Source of the DNA: UBA5543 sp964464965
GTDB lineage: Bacteria > Bacteroidota > Bacteroidia > Chitinophagales > Chitinophagaceae
Assembly: GCA_964464965.1 (NCBI GenBank)
Contig: CAYXHM010000002.1
Coordinates: forward strand, 506,778 to 570,777
Direction: 5' to 3'
Length of the DNA stretch: 64,000 nt
This document shows, one piece after another, positions 24,816 to 32,924 of this stretch. The notes under the pieces were generated by a model. That model worked only from the letters and a program-made list of their open reading frames with translations, made no database searches and was not told where the DNA came from. Positions within the stretch are counted from its first letter, which is position 1, and each line of letters begins with the position of its first letter. A program made the position numbers and the translations under genes.

Positions 24816-25504
24816 TATTTCTTCTTATCCTTTTTCTTCTTGATCTTTTTACCATCCGCCATTCTTACTTTCATGCGTATGTCTTTATCAGGGCGGTCCA
24901 TAGCATTGCGGGGTTCCATGATTATTTTTTCCGCTACATCCATGCCTTCCGTCACCTGGCCATATACTGTATAGCTGCCATCCAGCTGTGGTGTACCGCC
25001 CAGCGTTTTATACACTTCGCGTTGTGCTGCGGTATATACCCTGCCTGTTCTTTGTGTCAGGTTGTCCAGCTCGGCATCTGTATATTTTTTGCCCACTACT
25101 ATATAAAACTGGCAGCCTGATGATGATTTGTTGGGATTGTTATCCCGCGCGGCGGCTATTGCTCCATAGCGGTGAAAATTGGTATCGTTGATCTCAGCGT
25201 CTATACGGTAGCCTATATCACCACCGCCCAGTGGCGTACCCGGTGCCGCGTTTTTAGATTCAGGGTCGCCGCCCTGTATCATAAACTGTGGTATCACGCG
25301 GTGGAATAAAGTACTGTCGTAAAAACCGTCCTTTGTTATTTTAATAAAATTGTCACGGTGTTTAGGGGTATTATCAAACAGTTGCACGGTCATATTCCCG
25401 TATTCCGTTTCTATTACCACCGTGTTGTCATTGCCTTTTTTCTTTTTGGCTACCGCGGCAGAAACCATGCAAAAACTTAATAGTACCAATAATAACTTCT
25501 TCAT
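24815..25504 (-). CDS. Peptidyl-prolyl cis-trans isomerase, cyclophilin type (secreted)
   Basis: Start set at 25504, where MKKLLLVLLSFCMVSAAVA gives a clean signal peptide. The frame stays open to 25708, but that extension is not secretory and runs into the start region of corA. The 229-residue product carries the cyclophilin core: FHRVIPQFMIQGGDP (catalytic Arg), SSSGCQFYIVVG, and GQVTEGMDVAEKI. The C-terminus is Lys-rich. It acts as a periplasmic foldase. It is followed directly by the TIGR02757 gene with a one-base overlap. Confidence 0.92.
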   Translation of the reverse strand: MKKLLLVLLSFCMVSAAVAKKKKGNDNTVVIETEYGNMTVQLFDNTPKHRDNFIKITKDGFYDSTLFHRVIPQFMIQGGDPESKNAAPGTPLGGGDIGYRIDAEINDTNFHRYGAIAAARDNNPNKSSSGCQFYIVVGKKYTDAELDNLTQRTGRVYTAAQREVYKTLGGTPQLDGSYTVYGQVTEGMDVAEKIIMEPRNAMDRPDKDIRMKVRMADGKKIKKKKDKKK

Positions 25505-25560
25505 AAATTGAGTGCAATAAATATTAACTTTAAAAATTCTTTTTACAGGATTAAGGTACG

Positions 25561-25577
25561 AACTTAATAAATAAGTT
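25561..25577. promoter_or_regulatory. Inverted repeat between divergent cyclophilin and corA genes
   Basis: AACTTA-ATAAA-TAAGTT, a 6-bp inverted repeat in the 106-base interval between the two start codons. It could be an operator, but it is AT-rich and might be coincidental. Confidence 0.25.
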
Positions 25578-25610
25578 GGCACAGCAGGCAGATAAAAATA
25601 CTTAACAGGA

Positions 25611-26726
25611 ATGGAGACAAAACAAAGACGGCGGGGCATAGCCAAATTACTGCCCGAGTGGAGCTGGAACCTGGATCTAAGAATACCACTCACATCTTTC
25701 AACCCCACTAAAATAAATGAAACACGTGAGCAAAAGGAGGTAGAGCCGGTATATTCCGTTTTTGATTATGATGGTACGGGGTATGAAGAAAAGAAGAATA
25801 TTAACTACGAAGACTGTATAAAATACAAGAATACCGGCAGGATAACCTGGATAAATGTAGATGGTATAAAGAAAACAGAAGTAGAACGCCTTTGCGGTTA
25901 CTATGGGGTGCACCACCTTATTGTTGAGGATATATTAAGTGCAGGCCAGCGCGCCAAGATGGATGATAACGAAAATGTAATTTTCTGCCTGTTGCCTATG
26001 CTGTATTATAATGACGGCACCGGGCAGGTAGAAAGCGAACAGGTAAGTATTGTATTGGGAAAAGACTTTGTTATTTCCTTCCAGGAAGACCCGCTGCGCG
26101 ATGTGTTTGACCCCATACGCGAGCGCATCAGGACGGGGATGCCTAAGTTAAGAAAAGGCACGGCAGACTATCTGGTGTACAGCCTGGTAGATATTATAGT
26201 GGACAGCTACTTTGGTATTATAGAAAAGATAAACGAACGTATAGAGCGACTGGAAGACAAGCTGCTGTTGCAACAAAAAGAGCAGGCTACCCTTGGTAAG
26301 TTAAGCATACTGCGTCGCGAAGTAATGGTGATGAAACGTTCTATATTTCCTGTAAGGGACCTGGTATATGGTTTTATAAAAAGCGATAGCGACCTGCTGG
26401 AAGAGGAGCACGAAAAATACTATAAAGATGTACTGGACCACATAACACAAGCCAATGAGTATGTGGAGAACCACCGTGATATGATGATGAACCTGCAGGA
26501 CCTTTCTATGAGCCAGATAAACATGCGCATGAATGAGGTAATGAAGGTATTTACCCTGCTGGCCACACTCATGGCGCCAGCTACTGTTATAGGCGGTATA
26601 TTCGGTATGAACTTTGATGTCATTCCCCTCTCTCACCAGCAAGACGGGTTCTACATAACCGTTGCCCTGATGCTTGCCATACCATTGCTGATGCTGATAT
26701 ATTTTAAAAGGAAGGGTTGGTTTTAA
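25611..26726 (+). CDS. corA: CorA-family magnesium/cobalt transporter
   Basis: A 371-residue inner-membrane channel. It has a large cytoplasmic N-terminal domain (VYSVFDYDGTGYEEK, then RITWINVDGIKK), a long helical stalk (about 220-310), and two C-terminal transmembrane helices (about 311-331 and 348-364). The signature GMN follows TM1 at residues 332-334, and the family tail KRKGWF is intact. It transports Mg2+ (and often Co2+/Ni2+) down the electrochemical gradient as a pentamer. It is a single gene. Confidence 0.95.
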   Translation: METKQRRRGIAKLLPEWSWNLDLRIPLTSFNPTKINETREQKEVEPVYSVFDYDGTGYEEKKNINYEDCIKYKNTGRITWINVDGIKKTEVERLCGYYGVHHLIVEDILSAGQRAKMDDNENVIFCLLPMLYYNDGTGQVESEQVSIVLGKDFVISFQEDPLRDVFDPIRERIRTGMPKLRKGTADYLVYSLVDIIVDSYFGIIEKINERIERLEDKLLLQQKEQATLGKLSILRREVMVMKRSIFPVRDLVYGFIKSDSDLLEEEHEKYYKDVLDHITQANEYVENHRDMMMNLQDLSMSQINMRMNEVMKVFTLLATLMAPATVIGGIFGMNFDVIPLSHQQDGFYITVALMLAIPLLMLIYFKRKGWF

Positions 26727-27147
26727 TTTTTTATTACCACAATTTTACGTATATTTACATGTAATACAAGGTGTGAATATATGATGCATATTCAGCCAAC
26801 AGGCGCAATAAATTATAATGAACGAATTAAACTCAACAAGCATATTCAATCTTCCTCCAGGGGGAGATTTTTTGTTATTAGTCCTGCTACGGAAAAACAA
26901 CCGGAATTGCAACAAAACGCAACAATTATGTCACTGCACAAGGTTGCCCAACCCTATTTGACAACTTTTTGAAAGTTGTAAAATCTGAACAGTGTAAAGC
27001 TGTAACCCTTTTTCAGGACGAGGCAACATCCCAAACAGAAAAACGCAACAAATTGCAACAAAACGCTAAGTTGCTGCCTCCCACTACTGGTCGGGATGGT
27101 GAGAGGCCAGGGGTCAGGTCATAAAATCAAATACTATCTTTACACCC
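26727..27147. other. Intergenic region with paired GCAACAA repeats and hairpins
   Basis: A 421-base gap. It contains a hairpin with a T tract near 26849-26873 (possible corA terminator), four GCAACAA heptamers in two pairs, an 8-bp inverted repeat at 26961-26979, and a TATCTTTA element just before the GTG at 27148. A 63-codon open frame at 26781-26972 has no ribosome-binding site or recognisable motif and is not called. Confidence 0.5.
26905..27066. repeat. 16-bp direct repeat built from GCAACAA pairs
   Basis: AATTGCAACAAAACGC occurs at 26905-26920 and again at 27051-27066. Within and beside them, GCAACAA starts at 26909, 26919, 27045 and 27055, i.e. two pairs, each with exactly 10-base spacing. 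The phasing suggests a protein-binding array. Confidence 0.6.
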
Positions 27148-28119
27148 GTGCATACGCTACAGCTAAATATCAATACGCTACCACAACCTGTAACTTACCA
27201 AAGCAGGTTGTTCCTGACAGGCTCCTGCTTTGCAGAGAACATGGCCATACGCCTGAAACAGCATCGTTTTAATGTTGTGGACAACCCGCACGGCATATTG
27301 TTCAACCCTGTAAGCGTTGCAGAAAGCCTGGGCAGTTATATAAAAGGCAGGCAATATAGCGAAGCCGACCTCTTTTACCTGAACGAACTCTGGAACAGTT
27401 GGGAGCACCACAGTGAATATTCACATATAGACAAGCAAAGCGCTTTAGCAGGTATTAATGCTTCGCAGAAACGTGCGGCTGCATTTATAAAAGAGGCTAC
27501 GCATGTCATGATAACACTCGGCTCTGCTTACTGTTATGTGTTGAAGGAAACAGGCAAGGTTGTCAGCAATAATCACCGTGCACCTGCCAACTGGTTTGAA
27601 AAAAAGCTGCTGGGCATAGATGTGATAACAGGGAAGTTTACTGAGACTCTCAATGCACTGCTGGAAATAAATCCTTCGGTGCAGATCATATTCACCGTAA
27701 GCCCTGTGCGGCACTACCGGGATGGTATAGTAGAGAACAACCGCAGCAAGGCGCGCATCATAGAAAGTGTACACCAGCTATGTGAAAAATTTCAGCAGGC
27801 GTATTACTTCCCTGCTTACGAATTGGTAATAGATATACTGCGCGACCACCGCTATTATGATATTGATTTTGTACACCCTAACTACCTGGCTACAGACCAT
27901 GTATGGCAAAGACTGATAGAAGCCTGTATGGATGAACCCACCCTGCAACTGATGAAGCAGGTATATGAAATAGCCATTGCCCGCGGGCACAGGCCACGCT
28001 TCCCGCAAACAGAGGCGCACAAAAAATTCAGGGATAGTTATGTACAAAAAATAAGGGCATTGATGGCTCAATACCCTTACCTGCAACTCAACGAAGAGCT
28101 GGAATATTTCAGTAGTTAA
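27148..28119 (+). CDS. GSCFA domain protein
   Basis: A 323-residue protein carrying the family name motif GSCFAEN at residues 25-31. It also has VDNPHGILFNPVSVAESL, a LGSAYCYVLKETGKVVSN segment, and a late YDIDFVHPNYLATDHVW segment with Asp/His. GSCFA proteins resemble SGNH/GDSL-type esterases (block I GS, block V DxxH), so hydrolysis of an acyl ester, possibly on a cell-surface polymer, is the likely activity. No signal peptide. It starts with GTG. The stop TAA overlaps that of the bactofilin gene in TTAA. Confidence 0.85.
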   Translation: MHTLQLNINTLPQPVTYQSRLFLTGSCFAENMAIRLKQHRFNVVDNPHGILFNPVSVAESLGSYIKGRQYSEADLFYLNELWNSWEHHSEYSHIDKQSALAGINASQKRAAAFIKEATHVMITLGSAYCYVLKETGKVVSNNHRAPANWFEKKLLGIDVITGKFTETLNALLEINPSVQIIFTVSPVRHYRDGIVENNRSKARIIESVHQLCEKFQQAYYFPAYELVIDILRDHRYYDIDFVHPNYLATDHVWQRLIEACMDEPTLQLMKQVYEIAIARGHRPRFPQTEAHKKFRDSYVQKIRALMAQYPYLQLNEELEYFSS

Positions 28120-28544
28120 TTTTCGAGTACTTCCAGTTGCACCTTTTTGTCAGACTTTGCCGTTGCAGACGTTTCATCTGTCATTTTGCATTGGCCGTTA
28201 AAGGTAGCGTTGGGCTCTATCTGCAAACGTTTCGCATTGATATCGCCGTTTACCGTGCTTTTGGTTTTAAGGCAAAGCAGGTCTTTGGCAACCACGTTGC
28301 CATTTACAGTGCCAAAAAGGTCGGCATTAACAGCCTGCAGGTTCCCTTGTATGATGCCTGATTCCCCCAGCACAATTTTGGCTTTGCAATATACATTGCC
28401 AATGATGTTTCCATCAATCCTCATGTCTGAGTCAGACTCCATATCGCCGTTGATAGTAGTTCCTGTAGCTATGGTACTTACAACGCCCGCATGGCGGTTC
28501 ACTTTTGCAGAGCTGGTTTTTTCAGCGTCTTTTTTACTAAACAT
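28116..28544 (-). CDS. Bactofilin (polymer-forming cytoskeletal protein)
   Basis: A 142-residue protein. After a short disordered N-terminus, about residues 25-120 form the DUF583 right-handed beta-helix made of repeating short strands (TTINGDMESDSDMRIDGNI, AKIVLGESGIIQGN, VNADLFGTVNGN). A charged tail follows. Bactofilins self-assemble into filaments at the membrane and organise peptidoglycan synthesis, stalks or polarity. It is convergent with GSCFA and divergent from yidC. Confidence 0.92.
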   Translation of the reverse strand: MFSKKDAEKTSSAKVNRHAGVVSTIATGTTINGDMESDSDMRIDGNIIGNVYCKAKIVLGESGIIQGNLQAVNADLFGTVNGNVVAKDLLCLKTKSTVNGDINAKRLQIEPNATFNGQCKMTDETSATAKSDKKVQLEVLEN

Positions 28545-28718
28545 AGTCGATTGTTAGATTTAGTATATTAATAATCTCTCTCTGTGGGGTAGGTACAATC
28601 CCGTAAACAAGGCAAAAGGAGACAACGAAATTAATTTTTTTAACCATAAAACCATATACATTATCCATTTATTTAATAATTCTCCACTCTTTGTTTAGTC
28701 GTTACATATCATTTTAGC

Positions 28719-28726
28719 TACCTTTG
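28719..28726 (+). promoter_or_regulatory. Candidate Bacteroidota -7 element for yidC
   Basis: TACCTTTG, a perfect TAnnTTTG, 20 bases upstream of the yidC ATG. A TTTG at 28690-28693 is slightly farther than the usual spacing (25 bases). Confidence 0.5.
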
Positions 28727-28746
28727 CACCTCATTTTTAAAGATTC

Positions 28747-30576
28747 ATGGATCGTAATTCAATCATTGGCTTTGGCCTGCTTGTATTATTGCTGATAGGC
28801 TATGTAGCTTATAACAATTATTCTCAAACAGAATTCGAGCAGAAAAAAATAGCCGATTCAATAGCACAGGCTAAAATTCACCCCAAACCCCTGGCTGTAG
28901 AAAACCCTGCAATTGCAGATACAGTAAGCAGGGTTGCTACTGTAAATGACTCTCTTGCCGCGGCAAAACCACCTGCTTATCGTGGTGTAGCCGAAACAGT
29001 GGTGCTGGAAAACGATGACCTGGCTGTAACCTTTAGCACTAAAGGCGCACACCCCGTTAAGGCTGTACTGAAAAAGTATAAAACTTACGATGGCAAGCCC
29101 CTGCTGCTGTTTGATGGTAAGTATAATAAATTCAGTGCTGTGTTGCCCATAGATAATGGTAAGACAGCTACCAGCGACCTGTATTATACAACAGAAACCA
29201 AATCTGATGCAGCAGGCAATAAGTCAATATCTTTTGTTGCTGATATGGGAGATGGTAAGAAGACCGCCATTACCTATTCATTGCCCAAAGACGGGCATAT
29301 GCTGAAATATGACCTGCAAATGGCCGGTATGACAGCTAACAACCTGGCCATGACCTGGCAGACAGAAGCCCTGCATACTGAAAGGGATATAAAAACAGAA
29401 CGTACCAACAGCCAGATATACTACCGGTTTATGGATAGGGATGAAGACTACTTCAGCTTTATCAATACACAGAAAGAGAGCCTGGAGAAGTCTGCACACT
29501 GGCTGGGATACAGGCTGCACTTTTTTTCTATGGCTGTAGTGGCAGATGAGGGCCTGGCACGTGTAAACATAGAAGGTAACGTGGGCAAAGAAACAGAAAG
29601 CTATGTATCGCGCAACAGCAACACTTTTGAAGTGCCTGTAAAAAACGGGCAGGCGCACCTGCAAATGTATATAGGGCCAAACCACTATAATACCCTGCGC
29701 TCTTACCAGATAGGCCTGGAAGAAATGGTGCCATTGGGTTATGGGCCAATGTTCTTTGTAAAGTACATCAACAAATGGCTTATCATACCTATATTCAATA
29801 TGCTGAGCAGTTTCATAGGCAACTATGGTATTATCATCATGCTGATGACCCTGTTCATAAGGCTGCTGTTGTCTTTCTTTACTTACAAAAGCTACCTGTC
29901 TTCTGCAAAAATGCGTGTGCTGAAACCGGAGCTGGATGAACTGCGCGCAAAACATGGCGATGACCAGCAAAAATTCAGCATGGAGCAAATGAAGCTGTAC
30001 CGCAGCGCCGGGGTTAATCCTCTTGGTGGGTGCCTGCCAACGTTGCTACAACTGCCCATACTTTTTGCCATGTTCTACTTCTTCCCGTCCTCAATAGAGT
30101 TGCGGCAGGAGTCCTTCCTCTGGGCAAATGACTTATCTACATATGATAGTATCATAAGCTGGACGGGCGATATACCGGTTATTACATCCATTTATGGTAA
30201 CCATGTCAGCCTGTTCACTATCCTGATGACCATATCAAGCCTGTTCCTGGCTTTGTATAACAGGAACATGACACCGCAAGACCCTAACAATCCGCTGATG
30301 AAATACCTGCCATTTATATTCCCTTTCATGTTATTGGGCGTATTCAATAAAATGGCGGCAGCCCTTACCTTCTACTATTTCTTCTCAAACATGCTCAGCA
30401 TACTGCAGCAGTTTATTATACAGAAGTATGTAATAGACGAAAAAGCGATACATGCCAAAATGCAGGAGAATAAAAACAAACCTGCTACCCCAAGCAAATG
30501 GCAGGCAAAACTGGAAGAAATGCAGAAGGCACAGGTGGAACGCACCAAGCAACAACCCATAAAGAAAAAGAAGTAA
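28747..30576 (+). CDS. yidC: Membrane protein insertase YidC
   Basis: A 609-residue insertase that places inner-membrane proteins with or without SecYEG. TM1 is at about 5-23, then a long periplasmic beta-supersandwich domain (about 80-330). The conserved core follows, with TM segments around 350-372 (IIIMLMTLFIRLLL, with the functional Arg in the hydrophilic groove), GGCLPTLLQLPILFAMFYFF, LFTILMTISSLFL and the C-terminal LTFYYFFSN. The tail is strongly basic (QQPIKKKK), as expected for ribosome contact. Length is normal for Bacteroidota. Confidence 0.96.
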   Translation: MDRNSIIGFGLLVLLLIGYVAYNNYSQTEFEQKKIADSIAQAKIHPKPLAVENPAIADTVSRVATVNDSLAAAKPPAYRGVAETVVLENDDLAVTFSTKGAHPVKAVLKKYKTYDGKPLLLFDGKYNKFSAVLPIDNGKTATSDLYYTTETKSDAAGNKSISFVADMGDGKKTAITYSLPKDGHMLKYDLQMAGMTANNLAMTWQTEALHTERDIKTERTNSQIYYRFMDRDEDYFSFINTQKESLEKSAHWLGYRLHFFSMAVVADEGLARVNIEGNVGKETESYVSRNSNTFEVPVKNGQAHLQMYIGPNHYNTLRSYQIGLEEMVPLGYGPMFFVKYINKWLIIPIFNMLSSFIGNYGIIIMLMTLFIRLLLSFFTYKSYLSSAKMRVLKPELDELRAKHGDDQQKFSMEQMKLYRSAGVNPLGGCLPTLLQLPILFAMFYFFPSSIELRQESFLWANDLSTYDSIISWTGDIPVITSIYGNHVSLFTILMTISSLFLALYNRNMTPQDPNNPLMKYLPFIFPFMLLGVFNKMAAALTFYYFFSNMLSILQQFIIQKYVIDEKAIHAKMQENKNKPATPSKWQAKLEEMQKAQVERTKQQPIKKKK

Positions 30577-30597
30577 TAAGATAACTTATTATATTTA

Positions 30598-30640
30598 AGC
30601 CGCTAATAGACAAAACTATTAGTGGCTTTCTTGTTTTTTA
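30598..30640 (+). terminator. Intrinsic terminator after yidC
   Basis: A 12-bp stem AGCCGCTAATAG/CTATTAGTGGCT (30598-30609 with 30616-30627, one G-U pair) and loop ACAAAA, followed by the T-rich TTCTTGTTTTTTA. Confidence 0.88.
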
Positions 30641-30720
30641 GCAATTATGTATTTAGCTTCGGCAGTAAATCTATAAATGATATGTTTTTTTCCTAAATCG
30701 TATCGCTTTTAAAGTATTTT

Positions 30721-30836
30721 CATCTTGACTAAGATGCTAAAGTTGCTTTCGTTTCAATAGGGGTAATGTTCTTTTACTTAAATGTAAAATGAACATACGT
30801 AACAGTCCTGCTTTTTAGCGGGACTTACCTTTTTTG
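30721..30836 (+). ncRNA. Candidate structured leader or small RNA (three hairpins)
   Basis: Three consecutive inverted repeats: CATCTT-GACT-AAGATG (30721-30736); GTTCTTTTAC with GTAAAATGAAC (30768-30777 and 30784-30794, one bulge); and AGTCCTGCT-TTTT-AGCGGGACT (30804-30825, one G-U), which is followed by TACCTTTTTT. The last is terminator-like and lies about 95 bases before the T9SS-B gene. The array could be an attenuating leader or a free small RNA. This is inferred by eye only. Confidence 0.35.
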
Positions 30837-30921
30837 CTGCTGTCACAAATTTTAAGGAAATTTATTTAACATTTTCCCAACACATGCCTTAAATGGCCTG
30901 TCTTAGAGATTAGTTGTAATT

Positions 30922-32835
30922 ATGTTCAGGCGACTTTTATCAGGGGTAGCGCTATTATTAGCGTGTGTACAGGTTTTTCCCTGTGCCGCCCAGAACCTTG
31001 TGCCCAATCCTTCCTTTGAATTATATAATAACTGCCCGAACAGCATTTCAGGTGTAAGCTACTCGCAGGGTTATAATTCTTTCCCAACAGTAAAATCCTG
31101 GGTTAATCCATTGCAATCTGCCTCTGCAGATTATTTTAACAGTTGCGCAGCGTCAAATTCCTACGTATCTACACCTGGCAATGGCTTTGGTTACCAACCA
31201 CCCCATAACGGCAACGCTTACGTGGGCATTATAGCCTGGGAGGGGGGTACCTCATCCGGCCCGCTCACTACTACATTTGCAGAGTATATACAATGTAAAC
31301 TGATAAGCCCTCTTGTAGCGGGCGCAAAATATTGCGTAAACTTTTATGTACATAACGGCGTATCGTTAAGCGGCTACAACTTTGTGGGGATAGATAATAT
31401 AGGAGTCCATTTTTCAGCTAATAAAACGAATGCGTTAACAGGCCTTACTTTATCGCTACCGACCAGTGTGCAGAATACCCCGGGCAATTTTATAACTGAT
31501 ACTACCAACTGGACAAAACTTACCATGACCTACACGGCCGCTGGCGGTGAGGAGTGGATGAATATAGGCTGGTTTGATAACGGCGCAGTGCCCGCATTTG
31601 TAAATGTGAGCCCGGCAGTGGCCAATCCCGTATTCAATTACAGGTGTTATCTTTTTATAGACGATGTGTCTGTTGTTGAAATAAAAAATACAGATACCTT
31701 TTACACAAAGCAGGATTCGCTTTATTGCAAAAACCTTTCTTCCGGGATGACACTGCAGAGTACTGCCCCACTGGCAGATTATGTATGGAATACCGGCGCT
31801 ACAGGCGATAAGCTACAAATTACAGATACCGGCGTTTACTGGTGTGTAGGTAAGGCAGGGTGTTTTACCTATATAGATAGCTTTATTGTATCCTATGACT
31901 CCACCCCGAAATTATCGCTGGGTGAAGATGTTATAAATTGCATGAACCAGCCGGTGACACTTACGGCTAACTTCAATGCGGATAAATACACCTGGAACAC
32001 GGGCGATACTACACAAACAATCACCACACCCAAAACCGGGGTATATAAATTGTCTGTTACGGGTAAGTGTGGTGTGCAATCAGACTCAGTAAATGTATTT
32101 ATTCAACCTCCTACTGCTCCTCCCCAAAGCGTAGACACAACAGTATGCCAGTTTGTAAAGGATATAATAGTGCATATAAGAGATACCGCTTTACTATGGT
32201 ACACACACGCAGAAGGCAGGATTGGCAGTAAATTTCAGCCATCTATACTTACCGGCGAGCCGGGTATATATCATTTGTTTATTACTACTACAGTGGGCAA
32301 ATGCGAGAGTGAAAAGGTACCTGTAGATGTACGCATAAAATATACGCCGCATGAAGAATTGGGCAATAAACTGGTGATGTGCGAAAATGACATAGAGGTA
32401 CTGGGTAAAATGGATACAGGTGTTGTGTATAAGTGGAATACCGGAGCAAACGCCTGCTGTGTAAAGCCTGGCAGGGAAGGCTTGTACCAGCGTGCTGCAA
32501 ACAATGAATGCGGGTCATATGTCGATTCTGTATGGGTATACCATAAATCATGCGAAGAGTGCATTGTATTCCCCAATGCGTTCACTCCTGTAAAGGGTAT
32601 GGCGAACAATGTATTCAGGCCATTGCTGAAATGCCCGGTGAATGAATTTAAAATACACATCTATAACCGTTGGGGCAACCTTGTATATCAGTCAAATGAT
32701 GTATATCAGGGCTGGAACGGCAGGTACGATTATGATTGGGCCCCTGTAGGTACTTATGTGTATGTGGTGGAATATACAGCCAAAGGGAAATTGCAGAAAC
32801 AAACAATAGCAGGCAATGTAACCCTGCTACGTTAG
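30922..32835 (+). CDS. Secreted protein with T9SS type B (gliding-associated) C-terminal domain
   Basis: A 637-residue protein. A signal peptide (ending PCAAQ) is followed by a CBM-like N-terminal domain starting NLVPNPSFELYNNCP (about 25-255). Three or more Ig/PKD-like repeats come next, with the recurring pattern YVWNTGATGD...DTGVYWC, YTWNTGDTTQ...KTGVYKL and YKWNTGANACC. The type B sorting domain occupies the last roughly 90 residues (CIVFPNAFTPVKG, HIYNRWGNLVY, YQGWNGRYDYDWAPVGTYVY). It is exported by the type IX system and is likely to be an adhesin or cell-surface structural protein. It has no catalytic motif. Confidence 0.9.
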   Translation: MFRRLLSGVALLLACVQVFPCAAQNLVPNPSFELYNNCPNSISGVSYSQGYNSFPTVKSWVNPLQSASADYFNSCAASNSYVSTPGNGFGYQPPHNGNAYVGIIAWEGGTSSGPLTTTFAEYIQCKLISPLVAGAKYCVNFYVHNGVSLSGYNFVGIDNIGVHFSANKTNALTGLTLSLPTSVQNTPGNFITDTTNWTKLTMTYTAAGGEEWMNIGWFDNGAVPAFVNVSPAVANPVFNYRCYLFIDDVSVVEIKNTDTFYTKQDSLYCKNLSSGMTLQSTAPLADYVWNTGATGDKLQITDTGVYWCVGKAGCFTYIDSFIVSYDSTPKLSLGEDVINCMNQPVTLTANFNADKYTWNTGDTTQTITTPKTGVYKLSVTGKCGVQSDSVNVFIQPPTAPPQSVDTTVCQFVKDIIVHIRDTALLWYTHAEGRIGSKFQPSILTGEPGIYHLFITTTVGKCESEKVPVDVRIKYTPHEELGNKLVMCENDIEVLGKMDTGVVYKWNTGANACCVKPGREGLYQRAANNECGSYVDSVWVYHKSCEECIVFPNAFTPVKGMANNVFRPLLKCPVNEFKIHIYNRWGNLVYQSNDVYQGWNGRYDYDWAPVGTYVYVVEYTAKGKLQKQTIAGNVTLLR

Positions 32836-32905
32836 TGACATTTATATATTCGGGAATAATATAGCTGTTTACACATTTTACCAAAAAAACAACATTATAT
32901 ATCGG

Positions 32906-32913
32906 TAAATTTG
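32906..32913 (+). promoter_or_regulatory. Candidate -7 element for feoB
   Basis: TAAATTTG matches TAnnTTTG and ends only 11 bases before the feoB ATG at 32925, so the transcript leader would be only a few bases long. No convincing TTG lies at -33. Confidence 0.4.
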
Positions 32914-32924
32914 CCGCCTCATTC

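Noticed and set aside
26781..26972. 63-codon open frame in the corA-GSCFA gap
   Set aside because: No ribosome-binding site, no recognisable motif, and it runs over hairpins and repeats. Treated as intergenic.
26958..26984. TTGACA...TAAAAT, resembling an E. coli-type sigma-70 promoter
   Set aside because: Spacing is only 15 bases, and Bacteroidota primary sigma factors do not use this consensus; likely chance.
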